The translations under genes and the position numbers were made by a program. Shown piece by piece: positions 33,378-40,673 of a DNA stretch of 40,673 bases. The notes under the pieces are model-generated. The model worked only from the letters and a program-made list of their open reading frames with translations, had not been told where the DNA came from and did no database searches. The DNA comes from Methylocystis sp. B8 (GTDB lineage: Bacteria > Pseudomonadota > Alphaproteobacteria > Rhizobiales > Beijerinckiaceae), in the NCBI RefSeq assembly GCF_005771425.1, contig NZ_VBTZ01000010.1, positions 73,807 through 114,479 of the forward strand, written 5' to 3'. The stretch's first letter is position 1; each line of letters begins with the position of its first letter.

Positions 33378-33623
33378 ATGATGAAAGAACGCATGACGCC
33401 CTGCTGTAATGACGATCCCGCCAACTGGCGTCCGCTTAATGGCGGCCAGCGTCGAGCGAGGCTGATCGCAGGTGCCGCTCTATTGTTGCTAGCGTTCGCG
33501 CTTCCATCGACGTCCGCCGGATGGATCACGCTCGCCATTGTCATAGCCTGGTTCGGCGCGACCCATGTTCTCGCCGCCGCAATGGCCTATCCCGGCTGCC
33601 CGGAACTTGGGGTGGTGCCCTAG
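33378..33623 (+). CDS. DUF2892-like small membrane protein, mer operon
   Basis: An 81-residue protein with two hydrophobic helices (LIAGAALLLLAFALP, WITLAIVIAWFGATHVLAAAMAYPGCPELG). It resembles the DUF2892 membrane family, with Cys pairs at the N-terminus (TPCCNDD) and near the end (YPGCPE). The start ATG 33378 follows the merA stop with no gap, so it is the last gene of the operon. The cysteines suggest metal or thiol handling, perhaps an accessory Hg transporter; this is inference. Confidence 0.75.
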   Translation: MMKERMTPCCNDDPANWRPLNGGQRRARLIAGAALLLLAFALPSTSAGWITLAIVIAWFGATHVLAAAMAYPGCPELGVVP

Positions 33624-33792
33624 TCTTCTGCTTGGTCGCTGGGTCAAGGTCGGCTGCACGCCGTGGCGGTGGTTGGATGCGAAGTTGGGCCTTACAATGG
33701 AACAATGAGCTGCGGAAGCAGAACATCTCTGATCGGCTTTCGCCGTACCGATCCTGGAACATGGCACGAACGGCGTCTTCAGCGGTAAGCGC

Positions 33793-34791
33793 TCAAGGGA
33801 TTGAGGAAGCAAGCTGACGCCGAAGGCGTTCAAGCGAGCTGTCTCGCAGATCGCAATTAAAATCCTCGCCTCGCGAGACAATCGTTTCAACATCAATGCC
33901 CGTCGCCTCGGCGCGGTCCGCGAGTTTGCGCGCGGCGTTTCGACCAGTGCGATCGTTGTCAGCGGCGATGATAAGCCGTCGCAAATTCAACGGCGGGCGC
34001 CACGCCGCGAGATGGGCCGCCGAGAGCGCCGCGACCATCGACAAATGCGGCGCGACGCTTTTAAGCGAGAGAACGGTTTCGATCCCTTCGCCGATGATCG
34101 CGAAATCGTCGATGACGCCGAAGCGCACGCCGTTACCGAGAATTACGCCAAGCGCGCGACGAGGCGAAGCGACACTCGCTTTGGCGTTGCGCGTCGGATC
34201 CAGAAACGTGCGATGGATGCCTGTGATCTCGCCGCGATGATTGGTGACGGCGGCGACGAGCGCCGGGAGCTTACGCGGCGGCGAATTGGGACTTTCGCGA
34301 TAGATCAGCGCCGGATGATGGCGTAGCCGCGTGTCATGAAGATCGGCTGAGATTTTTCGCGCACGCAGATAGGCCTCGGCCTTTGTGCCTGCGATCGGCG
34401 CCGACGCCGCCCAGATTTTGCGCGCGAGCGCGATCGTGTTGCATTCCCTCGAATTCTCATTACGACGCTCTGTCGGCGTCGCGCGCGGCGCCCGCAAAAA
34501 GCGCCGCGCCTCGTCGAGCGCGCGCCCGATCGAGTCATAACCCTCGCGCGCCGCGATTAGGTCAAGAAGATCGCCGCGCTCGCCGCTTGCGGCGTCCATC
34601 CATTTCCCGCGCGCGCCTTTGCCAGAGAGCGGACCCTTGAGGCGAACGAATAGGCTGCGGCCCGCATGATTGTTGACGTCGCCGACGATCCAGTAGTTTC
34701 CAGTTCGTCGGCCATTGGAGAGATAGTGCTTGCACACAGCCTCGACATTTTCGGCAAGTCCGCGCGACAATTCCCGTGCTGGGCTCTGCAT
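33793..34791 (-). CDS. Toprim-domain plasmid protein (primase-like)
   Basis: A 332-residue protein. The N-terminal part (residues about 15-105) resembles the zinc-less primase-like region of DUF7146 proteins (VEAVCKHYLSNGRRTGNYWIVGD, SLFVRLKGP, GKWMDAASGERGDLLDLIAAREG). The middle (AEAYLRARKISADLHDTRLRHHP) and the C-terminal Toprim domain follow, with E235 (IIGEGIETVLSL) and the DxD pair D278/D280 (IIAADNDRTG). Such proteins act in plasmid DNA priming or processing, often with the large methylase/helicase upstream. ATG 34791 has AGGAGG 5 bases upstream and lies 14 bases after the helicase stop, so both genes are one operon. Confidence 0.85.
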   Translation of the reverse strand: MQSPARELSRGLAENVEAVCKHYLSNGRRTGNYWIVGDVNNHAGRSLFVRLKGPLSGKGARGKWMDAASGERGDLLDLIAAREGYDSIGRALDEARRFLRAPRATPTERRNENSRECNTIALARKIWAASAPIAGTKAEAYLRARKISADLHDTRLRHHPALIYRESPNSPPRKLPALVAAVTNHRGEITGIHRTFLDPTRNAKASVASPRRALGVILGNGVRFGVIDDFAIIGEGIETVLSLKSVAPHLSMVAALSAAHLAAWRPPLNLRRLIIAADNDRTGRNAARKLADRAEATGIDVETIVSRGEDFNCDLRDSSLERLRRQLASSIP

Positions 34792-34805
34792 CGTCGCCTC
34801 CTTTC

Positions 34806-37800
34806 TCAAATGGCGGCGCGCGTTGCCGGCGCGACGCGCAGCAACGGATGCAGCTCGAGGAGCTTCTCAGCGATCGACGCCGCAGTGTCGCCGAGCGGCA
34901 CGAAGAGCCGCAGTTTCCAAGCGATGATTTCTGACATGAGGCCCAACGCCTTCAACCGATCGACGCCTGTATCAGCAAAGCCGGTAAGCTCGAGCCGCTG
35001 GCGGTTCATGACCAGAGACCGCTTCAGAACGAGACCGTCGGCGAGGATGAGGCTTGCGCCGTCTTGAATGACGGCGGCGATGGCCGTCGCTGGCGAGAGG
35101 GCAGGGGCGTCGGCGCCGGAGGATTCGACCAGCGCCGCGGTACTCGCGGGGGAGACGAGCCGGCCGATAATACGCTCGCCCTCATCTGTTTGCAGCCGAT
35201 AGACCCGCGCTGTTTCATCGGGGAGCCGATTCCAGACCGGCAGCAGCAAGCCAGCGACCATATGAAACGTGCTCTCGTAGAATTCTGGAATATCGGTGAC
35301 CTCCGCCTCCCAGGCCGCCTGAAACTCGCTCGCGCCAACTTCCCGCCAATGCGAACGCTCCAGGGCCTCAACGGAAATCACGTCGCGATGCGCCGGACGC
35401 AGCAGACGCGCGCGCGGCTGAACCGAACCGTCGTCCAGCATGAGGCCCGTCGCTGGCAGTTTGACCGCGGCGCGGCCCGACTGTTCGTTGATCATGAGGC
35501 GGGATTTGAAGGAGGCGGCTGCAAGGTCGAGCGCCTCGGCCAGCGTCGTGATCCGCGTCCTGTCCTTGCGGGCAATCGTCAGCAATTGCGTTTGCGCGCC
35601 ACTCTTGGCGTGAGAGGAAATCGTCTGGCAATTGGTCACGACGAGACTTTCGGCCGTGACCGTCTCGACGCCGACATCGAAAATCCCGGCTTGTACGGCG
35701 GCTTCAATCTGCGCCTCCATCAGCCCCTCGAAAACCTCGAACAGGCGGTTTTGCAAGGCGATCGGCAAAGCGAGGATGCGGTTGAGGAAGGTCGAGATCG
35801 GCGGCAGCTCCTCTTTGAAAGTGCCGTCCTGGTCGGTGAGATCGAGACCGGTCGCCTCCTCGAAGCGCGTCAGCGAACAGCCCTCGACCTTGCCGGCGAA
35901 GACGAGCTGATAGAGCTGGCGCAACGCGCTGCGCCCGTATGGGGATTCGAGATTGTCCTCGGGCCGGAACAGGCCCTGACCGCCAGTCTGACGCTGCCCG
36001 CGTGTGATCGCGCCGAGCGTGTCCAGACGGCGCGCGATCGTCGAGAGAAAGCGCTTCTCGCCCTTCACATTGGTCGCGACAGGGCGGAAGAGCGGCGGCT
36101 GCGCCTGATTGGTGCGATTGGTGCGGCCAAGGCCCTGTATGGCGTTATCCGCCTTCCAGCCGGGCTCCAGGAGATAATGGACACGCAGCCGCTGATTCAT
36201 GGCGCTGCGTTCGGCGTGATAGGAGCGGCCCGTGCCGCCGGCGTCGGAAAAGACGAGAATGCGCTTCTCATCATCCATGAAGGCCTGCGTCTCGCCAAGA
36301 TTGGCGGAAGCCGGCCGGTTTTCGACGCAAAGGTGATCCGTTCCGTCGGCGTTGGTCTTGCGGACGATCCGACGCGAACGGCCCGTGACCTCGGCGACCA
36401 TGTCGGTTCTAAAACGCTGCACGATCTGATCGAGCGCGCCCTGAACGGCGGGAAGGGCGGCGAGATGTTCGATCAACCGGTCACGCCGCTCCGTCGCCTC
36501 GCGCGATTGAACGGGATTGCCATTGTCGTCGATCACGGGGCGCGAGTGCAGATCGCCATTCTCGTCGGAATAGACTTCGTAGAGCTGCGTCGGGAATGAA
36601 TGGGCGAGATAGTCGAGGACATATTCGCGCGGGGTGATGTCGAGCGAGAGGTCCGCCCATTCACTCGTCGGGATTTCTGAAAGGCGGCGCTCCATCAGCG
36701 CTTCGCTCGTCGAGACGATTTGAATGACGGCGGCGTGGCCGGCCTCGAGATCGCGTTCGATCGAGGCGATCAGGCTCGGAACCTTCATCGCCGTGATCAA
36801 ATGATTGAAGAAGCGCTGCTTGTTCGATTCGAAGGCCGAGCGCGCGGCGCTCTTGGCGTTGCGATTATAGGCCTTGCCGCCTTGGCCATTGATGTTGGCA
36901 GCCTCCAAGGCAGCGGTCAGATTATTGTGGATGATCTCGAAGGCGCCGGCATAGGCGTCATAGATGCGGATTTGCTCCGGGGAGAGCTGGTGCTCCAGCA
37001 TCTCGACCTCGACCCCGGCGTAGGACAGGGCGCGCGACGCATAGAGGCCGAGGGCCTTGAGATCGCGCGCCAGCACTTCCATCGCCGCGATGCCGCCCGC
37101 CTCCATCGCCGCGACAAAGTCCTGACGCGTCGCGAAGGGCATGTCGGTCGAGCCCCAAAGCCCGAGACGCGTGGCATAGGCAAGATTGGCGACTGTCGTC
37201 GCCCCGGTCGCCGAGACATAGAGGACACGCGCATCGGGCAGGGCGTTCTGTAATCTCAATCCTGCACGGCCCTGCTGCGAGGCGGTTTTTTCGCCGCGTT
37301 CGCCCTTGTCGCCGACGGCGTTGGCGAGGGCGTGCGCCTCGTCGAAGACGATCACGCCATCAAATTCCGATCCCAGCCAGTCGATAATTTGCGTCAGACG
37401 CGAGGCTTTGAGCGCGCCGTCGCGGCCCTGACGTTCGTCGGAACGCAGCATGGCGTAGGTCGTAAAGAGAATGCCTTCGGCAAGACGGATCGGCGTTCCC
37501 TGCTTGAAGCGCGACAGCGGAACAGTCTGGAGCTTTTCCTGCGCCAACGCCGCCCAGTCGCGCTGCGCGTCCTCGATGAGCTTGTCGGATTTCGAGATCC
37601 AGAGCGCCTTGCGGCGACCTTTCAGCCAATTGTCGAGAAGGACGCCAGCGACCTGACGACCTTTACCGGCGCCTGTTCCGTCGCCGAGATAATAGCCGCG
37701 GCGAAACCGCACCGCCTTCTCAGCGTCATCCGGCGCGGCGGCGACCGTATCGAAGCTTTCATTGACAAGGAAAGCGCCGGCGAGGTGATCGCTGTGGGCT

Positions 37801-39257
37801 TCGCCGGCATAGATGACGCTCTCGAGCTGCGCGTCGGAGAGAAGCCCGGGCTCGATGACGCTTTTTGGAAGATGCGGCCGATAGGAGGGTTTTGGGGGCG
37901 CGACCGACGCCATGGCGGCGGATTGGACGAGCGTCGTCGGATGCGGGCGGGCGCCGTTGATCGCAATCGATTGGACCGAATAACGCTCATAGAGCCCAGC
38001 GCTGAGCGCGCCGCCCTCGGGCGCCTTCCAGTCGCGAGCTTCATAAGCGACTTCGACGACCGCCGCCGCTGGAATATTGCCTGCAGGAGCTGACGTTGGC
38101 GCCGCTGCGCGCGCCACGCCCGACTCTGACGCCTTGATTTGCAAAGACGCCGGACGTTTGACTGCCGAGAAGGGGAGGGGGCTTGTCGATGACGCAGTGA
38201 ACGCCGTCGACTGCGCCGACGAAGCACTGAGCGCCGCGCGCGGCGGAACCTCTCGCAGAACAAGCGCGAGCAGCTCTTCGAGCGATTCAACGGGTCCGAA
38301 ACCCGCGGGGAAGACTTTCGGATTCTTTGCTGGCGTCCGGTCGAAAATCGTCAGCCGGCTTTCGACGGTCGTTCCATGCCGCGCAAAAAATCCGCGCGCC
38401 AGCGAGGCGGTGAAGATAAGCCTGCCATGCTCCTGCAAACGCTCGAAACTTCCGCGCCAAGCGTTCGACGTCGGCGCAAAACTTTCGCCGGTAATGGCGA
38501 CGAGCCGGCCGCCAGCGCGAAGACGCAAAAGCGCGGAACGGATATGTTCGAAGGTCGCCGGCGCGTGACGCCCTTCGATCAAGGGCGAAGCCGAGAAAGG
38601 AGGGTTCATCAGCACGACGCTCGGCGCGAGATTTCCGTCGAGCCGGTCGTTGGTCTGCGCGCCGTCGTAATGCGAGAGCGCCGCCGCCGGGAACAGTCGC
38701 CCGAGAAGCCGCTGGCGCGTCTCCGCCCATTCATTCAGGATGAGCTTCGCGCCCGAGAGCTCGGCGAAGATCGCCAGCATGCCCGTGCCGGCCGAGGGTT
38801 CGAGCACGACGTCACTAGGAGCAATTCCCGCCGCGAGACTCGCGACATAGGCGAATTCCAGCGGCGTTGAGAACTGCTGCAGCGCATGGCTTTCTTCCGA
38901 GCGCCGCGTCTCGCTCGGCAGCAGCGCCCCGATTTTTGAAAGCATAGCGAGAACACGCGCCGGATTATTTTCAGCGAGCGCGAACATCGCCGGCCCATAA
39001 CGGCGCAAAAATAACACCTGCGCCGCCTCCACCGCTTCATAGGCGTCCTTCCAGCTCCAGGCCCCCTGCGCGTCGCTCGCGCCGAAGGCGCTTTCCATGG
39101 CGGATCGCAGGGCAGGGGAGTCGATCACACGCCCCTTGGCGAGATGAGCGACGAGCGTCTGCGCCGCCATGACCAGCGCATGGGGCTTATCGGTCGAAAT
39201 GAAGGAAAGTTCGGATTGGTCGCGGGGTGTTTCAGCGACGGCAAGGATCGGGCTCAT
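34806..39257 (-). CDS. strawberry-notch-type methylase/helicase fusion
   Basis: A 1483-residue protein. The N-terminal N6-adenine-type methyltransferase domain has the SAM motif EPSAGTGM (153-160) and the catalytic NPPF (218-221). A low-complexity linker (about 340-400) follows. Next is a superfamily 2 helicase of the strawberry-notch group: Walker A GDGTGAGKG (525-533), DEAH (639-642, IVFDEAHALANAVGDKG), a long middle, and the C-terminal helicase part (FSDAGGTGRSYHAERS, GLGRTNRTNQAQPPLFRPV near 1043). Such giants are conserved on alphaproteobacterial plasmids; a role in anti-restriction, transfer or DNA repair is suspected but not shown. ATG 39257 has GGAG 8 bases upstream. It forms an operon with the Toprim gene. 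Confidence 0.92.
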   Translation of the reverse strand: MSPILAVAETPRDQSELSFISTDKPHALVMAAQTLVAHLAKGRVIDSPALRSAMESAFGASDAQGAWSWKDAYEAVEAAQVLFLRRYGPAMFALAENNPARVLAMLSKIGALLPSETRRSEESHALQQFSTPLEFAYVASLAAGIAPSDVVLEPSAGTGMLAIFAELSGAKLILNEWAETRQRLLGRLFPAAALSHYDGAQTNDRLDGNLAPSVVLMNPPFSASPLIEGRHAPATFEHIRSALLRLRAGGRLVAITGESFAPTSNAWRGSFERLQEHGRLIFTASLARGFFARHGTTVESRLTIFDRTPAKNPKVFPAGFGPVESLEELLALVLREVPPRAALSASSAQSTAFTASSTSPLPFSAVKRPASLQIKASESGVARAAAPTSAPAGNIPAAAVVEVAYEARDWKAPEGGALSAGLYERYSVQSIAINGARPHPTTLVQSAAMASVAPPKPSYRPHLPKSVIEPGLLSDAQLESVIYAGEAHSDHLAGAFLVNESFDTVAAAPDDAEKAVRFRRGYYLGDGTGAGKGRQVAGVLLDNWLKGRRKALWISKSDKLIEDAQRDWAALAQEKLQTVPLSRFKQGTPIRLAEGILFTTYAMLRSDERQGRDGALKASRLTQIIDWLGSEFDGVIVFDEAHALANAVGDKGERGEKTASQQGRAGLRLQNALPDARVLYVSATGATTVANLAYATRLGLWGSTDMPFATRQDFVAAMEAGGIAAMEVLARDLKALGLYASRALSYAGVEVEMLEHQLSPEQIRIYDAYAGAFEIIHNNLTAALEAANINGQGGKAYNRNAKSAARSAFESNKQRFFNHLITAMKVPSLIASIERDLEAGHAAVIQIVSTSEALMERRLSEIPTSEWADLSLDITPREYVLDYLAHSFPTQLYEVYSDENGDLHSRPVIDDNGNPVQSREATERRDRLIEHLAALPAVQGALDQIVQRFRTDMVAEVTGRSRRIVRKTNADGTDHLCVENRPASANLGETQAFMDDEKRILVFSDAGGTGRSYHAERSAMNQRLRVHYLLEPGWKADNAIQGLGRTNRTNQAQPPLFRPVATNVKGEKRFLSTIARRLDTLGAITRGQRQTGGQGLFRPEDNLESPYGRSALRQLYQLVFAGKVEGCSLTRFEEATGLDLTDQDGTFKEELPPISTFLNRILALPIALQNRLFEVFEGLMEAQIEAAVQAGIFDVGVETVTAESLVVTNCQTISSHAKSGAQTQLLTIARKDRTRITTLAEALDLAAASFKSRLMINEQSGRAAVKLPATGLMLDDGSVQPRARLLRPAHRDVISVEALERSHWREVGASEFQAAWEAEVTDIPEFYESTFHMVAGLLLPVWNRLPDETARVYRLQTDEGERIIGRLVSPASTAALVESSGADAPALSPATAIAAVIQDGASLILADGLVLKRSLVMNRQRLELTGFADTGVDRLKALGLMSEIIAWKLRLFVPLGDTAASIAEKLLELHPLLRVAPATRAAI

Positions 39258-39424
39258 CGATTGTCTCCGGGGTAACGGCCCGGGACGCTCTCTCTTTGCG
39301 CTTCCCGGGCTCGCCCTCCCCGAAAAGCTCTCTTCCTATTCTCTCCCTCAGCCTCTCCCGCGCGCCTGCCGTTTGACGGCGAGCGGCCCAAACATCGCGC
39401 TGATCCGCGACATATCTCCGCTCA

Positions 39425-39769
39425 TCACCGCTCGAACATCGCCGGCAAGCGCCGCCGGCTCATCGAGCACCGACAGCGGTGCGCGAAATGATTTCTGCCG
39501 CCCTCATAGTCGCACCTGCCGTTGCAGCTGCGGATCGGCACGCCGCTGTCGGCGCCGGTCGCGGGCTGGGAGATCTGGATGTAGATGCTCTCGCCATGCA
39601 AAATGATTTCGCCGGAGGCGGCGACGCCGCCATGGCAATTGCGGACGTCGAAAGAATTTGGCGGCAGCCACAGCTCCTTTGCGAGCGCCCGCAAGGCGGC
39701 GCGTCCTTTCGCATGAAACAGTTTCTTCTGCGCGCCGTCATAGGCGCAATGCTGGCGCCAATCGAACAT
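39425..39769 (-). CDS. small conserved plasmid protein, function unknown
   Basis: A 114-residue protein: MFDWRQHCAYDGAQKKLFHAKG, ALRALAKELWLPPNSFDVR, then a beta-rich part GGVAASGEIILHGESIYIQISQP and CNGRCDYEGGRNHFA. I do not know a named domain; proteins of this look sit beside the methylase/helicase on related plasmids. ATG 39769 is preferred because AGGAG is 6 bases upstream; ATG 39775 directly abuts it. Not a shadow: the pattern is of a folded protein and the strand matches its neighbours. Confidence 0.65.
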   Translation of the reverse strand: MFDWRQHCAYDGAQKKLFHAKGRAALRALAKELWLPPNSFDVRNCHGGVAASGEIILHGESIYIQISQPATGADSGVPIRSCNGRCDYEGGRNHFAHRCRCSMSRRRLPAMFER

Positions 39770-39789
39770 CTTCATCTCCTAAAAACGAG

Positions 39790-39817
39790 AAGAGCCCGCC
39801 AGGTAGGGCGGGCTCTT
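39790..39817 (-). terminator. intrinsic terminator of the ParB-like gene
   Basis: AAGAGCCCGCC and GGCGGGCTCTT form a perfect 11-bp stem with a 6-base loop, followed on the minus strand by CTCGTTTTT. It lies 34 bases past the ParB-like stop and just before the next gene. Confidence 0.85.
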
Positions 39818-39850
39818 GGTGAGCGCGGAATGTTTCGAACAGGCGCCGGA

Positions 39851-40673
39851 CTATTCGGCGGCCTCCGGGACCATCGGTTCCGCCTCGCCCTCGGAAAGAA
39901 AGGCGGGAAGGCCGTCTTCACTTCCCGCCGGCGCTTCGTCACCGATTTGTGCGGGCGTCGCGTCAATCGCCGGGGAGTCGAAGTTTTGCGTTCGCAAGAC
40001 TTCGGGCAGCCAGCCGCTGCCTTCGAGCAGGCGCTCGGCTTCCGCCGCCATGTCGGCTTTCTTCAGGTGGTCGATCATTTGCGCCGTCGCCTCGCCTTTC
40101 GCTTCGCGAACGGCGGTGAGAATCTGCGTCTTCGTCACCTTCCCGAAATAGTTCTCGACCGTCGCCCTCCAATGGTCGCGCATGTCGAGCGCAAGATGCT
40201 CGGCGAGCTGATCGGCATGATCGAATGCGGCGGCGCGCCGCTCATGTGGAAGATAGAGCGCGTTGACGCCGAAGCCGACGCAGAAGGCGAAGAGCTCGGC
40301 GCAACTCTCCGCGCTTTGCGCAATGAACCAACCCCAGAGCTCGGCGGGATTTTGTGGCAGACGCAATTGCCATTGCCCGAAACTTTCCTGAAGGGCGCTC
40401 GCCACTGGCGCGTCGCCGACGCCAGGCGCGTGAGACCCAATCGGCGCGCTACGAAACGCGATGTCGAGGCAGGAATGATGCGCCGATCCGTAGAAGATAT
40501 TGAGCGCCAGCGCGTGGGTCGCCGCCAGAAACGCCGCTTCCGGATCAGCCGACAGCCTCAATCGTAGCGCCATCGTCCGATACGCGGAGAGTTCCGTACG
40601 CAGACGATCGGACAGTTTGGGAGAGGCTTCTCCCTCAATGTCCCCGTCGCCGGGCGAAACGCCCTCTGTCGAC
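39851..40673 (-). CDS. ParB-like plasmid protein, C-terminal part (5' end outside window)
   Basis: The frame runs in from the right edge without a start; about 273 residues are visible. The part before Met 40573 continues the frame (LSDRLRTELSAYRTMALRLRLSADPEAAFLAATHALAL), which is the region following the helix-turn-helix in the large ParB/Spo0J-like proteins carried beside the methylase/helicase. Seen further: PAELWGWFIAQSAESCAELFAFCVGFGVNALYLPHERRAAAFDHADQLA, a helical segment with TKTQILTAVREAKGEATAQMIDHLKKADMAAEAERLL, and an acidic tail. It is separate from RepB, so the replicon carries a second ParB-like gene. Its N-terminal ParB domain is outside the window, so the family call is tentative. 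A strong terminator follows. Confidence 0.7.
   Translation of the reverse strand, partial: STEGVSPGDGDIEGEASPKLSDRLRTELSAYRTMALRLRLSADPEAAFLAATHALALNIFYGSAHHSCLDIAFRSAPIGSHAPGVGDAPVASALQESFGQWQLRLPQNPAELWGWFIAQSAESCAELFAFCVGFGVNALYLPHERRAAAFDHADQLAEHLALDMRDHWRATVENYFGKVTKTQILTAVREAKGEATAQMIDHLKKADMAAEAERLLEGSGWLPEVLRTQNFDSPAIDATPAQIGDEAPAGSEDGLPAFLSEGEAEPMVPEAAE

Noticed and set aside
35064..38093. Long plus-strand ORFs (511, 177 and 253 residues) opposite the helicase gene
   Set aside because: They mirror the codon structure of the 1483-residue gene, whose motifs are clear; antisense shadows.

Overview
The window is a piece of an alphaproteobacterial replicon, most likely a large plasmid of the Hyphomicrobiales (Rhizobiales). 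The direct evidence is a complete repABC replication/partition operon (23880-27651, minus strand) with the expected antisense RNA between repB and repC. Around it are genes that usually travel on such plasmids: a strawberry-notch-type methylase/helicase, a Toprim protein, a ParB-like protein, a DUF2493 protein, DUF1403, ScpB and a tyrosine recombinase. The high GC content and the DUF3309, CsbD and CheB/CheR/HWE-kinase genes fit a methylotroph or Beijerinckiaceae/Methylocystaceae-like host, but the genus is an inference.

Layout. 1-8.6 kb: stress and envelope cargo. It holds a Mg-type P-type ATPase cut by the left edge and apparently already rearranged near that edge, an SbmA/YddA-type ABC exporter, DUF3309, a VIT1/CCC1 transporter, CsbD, a transglutaminase-like protease, an unknown protein and a cupin. 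8.9-14.1 kb: a mobile-element graveyard. It holds ISL3, IS110 and IS6 transposase remnants, the C-terminal stump of a DUF3363 relaxase, two copies of a 52-bp IS-end-like repeat, an AT-richer catalase-family gene and one intact IS110-family element. 14.1-18.7 kb: a single-domain response regulator and a 1397-residue CheB-CheR-PAS-HWE histidine kinase. 19.1-22.4 kb: scpB and DUF1403 diverge from a tyrosine recombinase, with an 11-7-11 bp dif-like inverted repeat in the divergent promoter region. Small palindromic repeats are inserted in frame in both DUF1403 and the recombinase. 22.4-23.5 kb: a RelE/Xre toxin-antitoxin pair and an orphan DUF433 antitoxin-like gene. 23.9-27.7 kb: repABC. 27.8-28.7 kb: DUF2493. 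29.3-33.6 kb: a mercury-resistance island (frameshifted TauE/SafE, merR, small ORF, merT, merP, merA, DUF2892). 33.8-40.7 kb: Toprim, methylase/helicase, a small protein, and a ParB-like gene cut by the right edge.

How it works together: RepA and RepB partition the plasmid and RepC starts replication, held in check by the antisense RNA and a hairpin at the repC ribosome site. The recombinase with its dif-like site, next to the ScpB/DUF1403 pair, looks like a dimer-resolution and segregation module. The toxin-antitoxin pair adds post-segregational stability. The mer operon imports Hg(II) (MerP, MerT) and reduces it (MerA) under MerR control. The recombinase/dif-like site/DUF1403/ScpB block is the best candidate here for an undescribed system.
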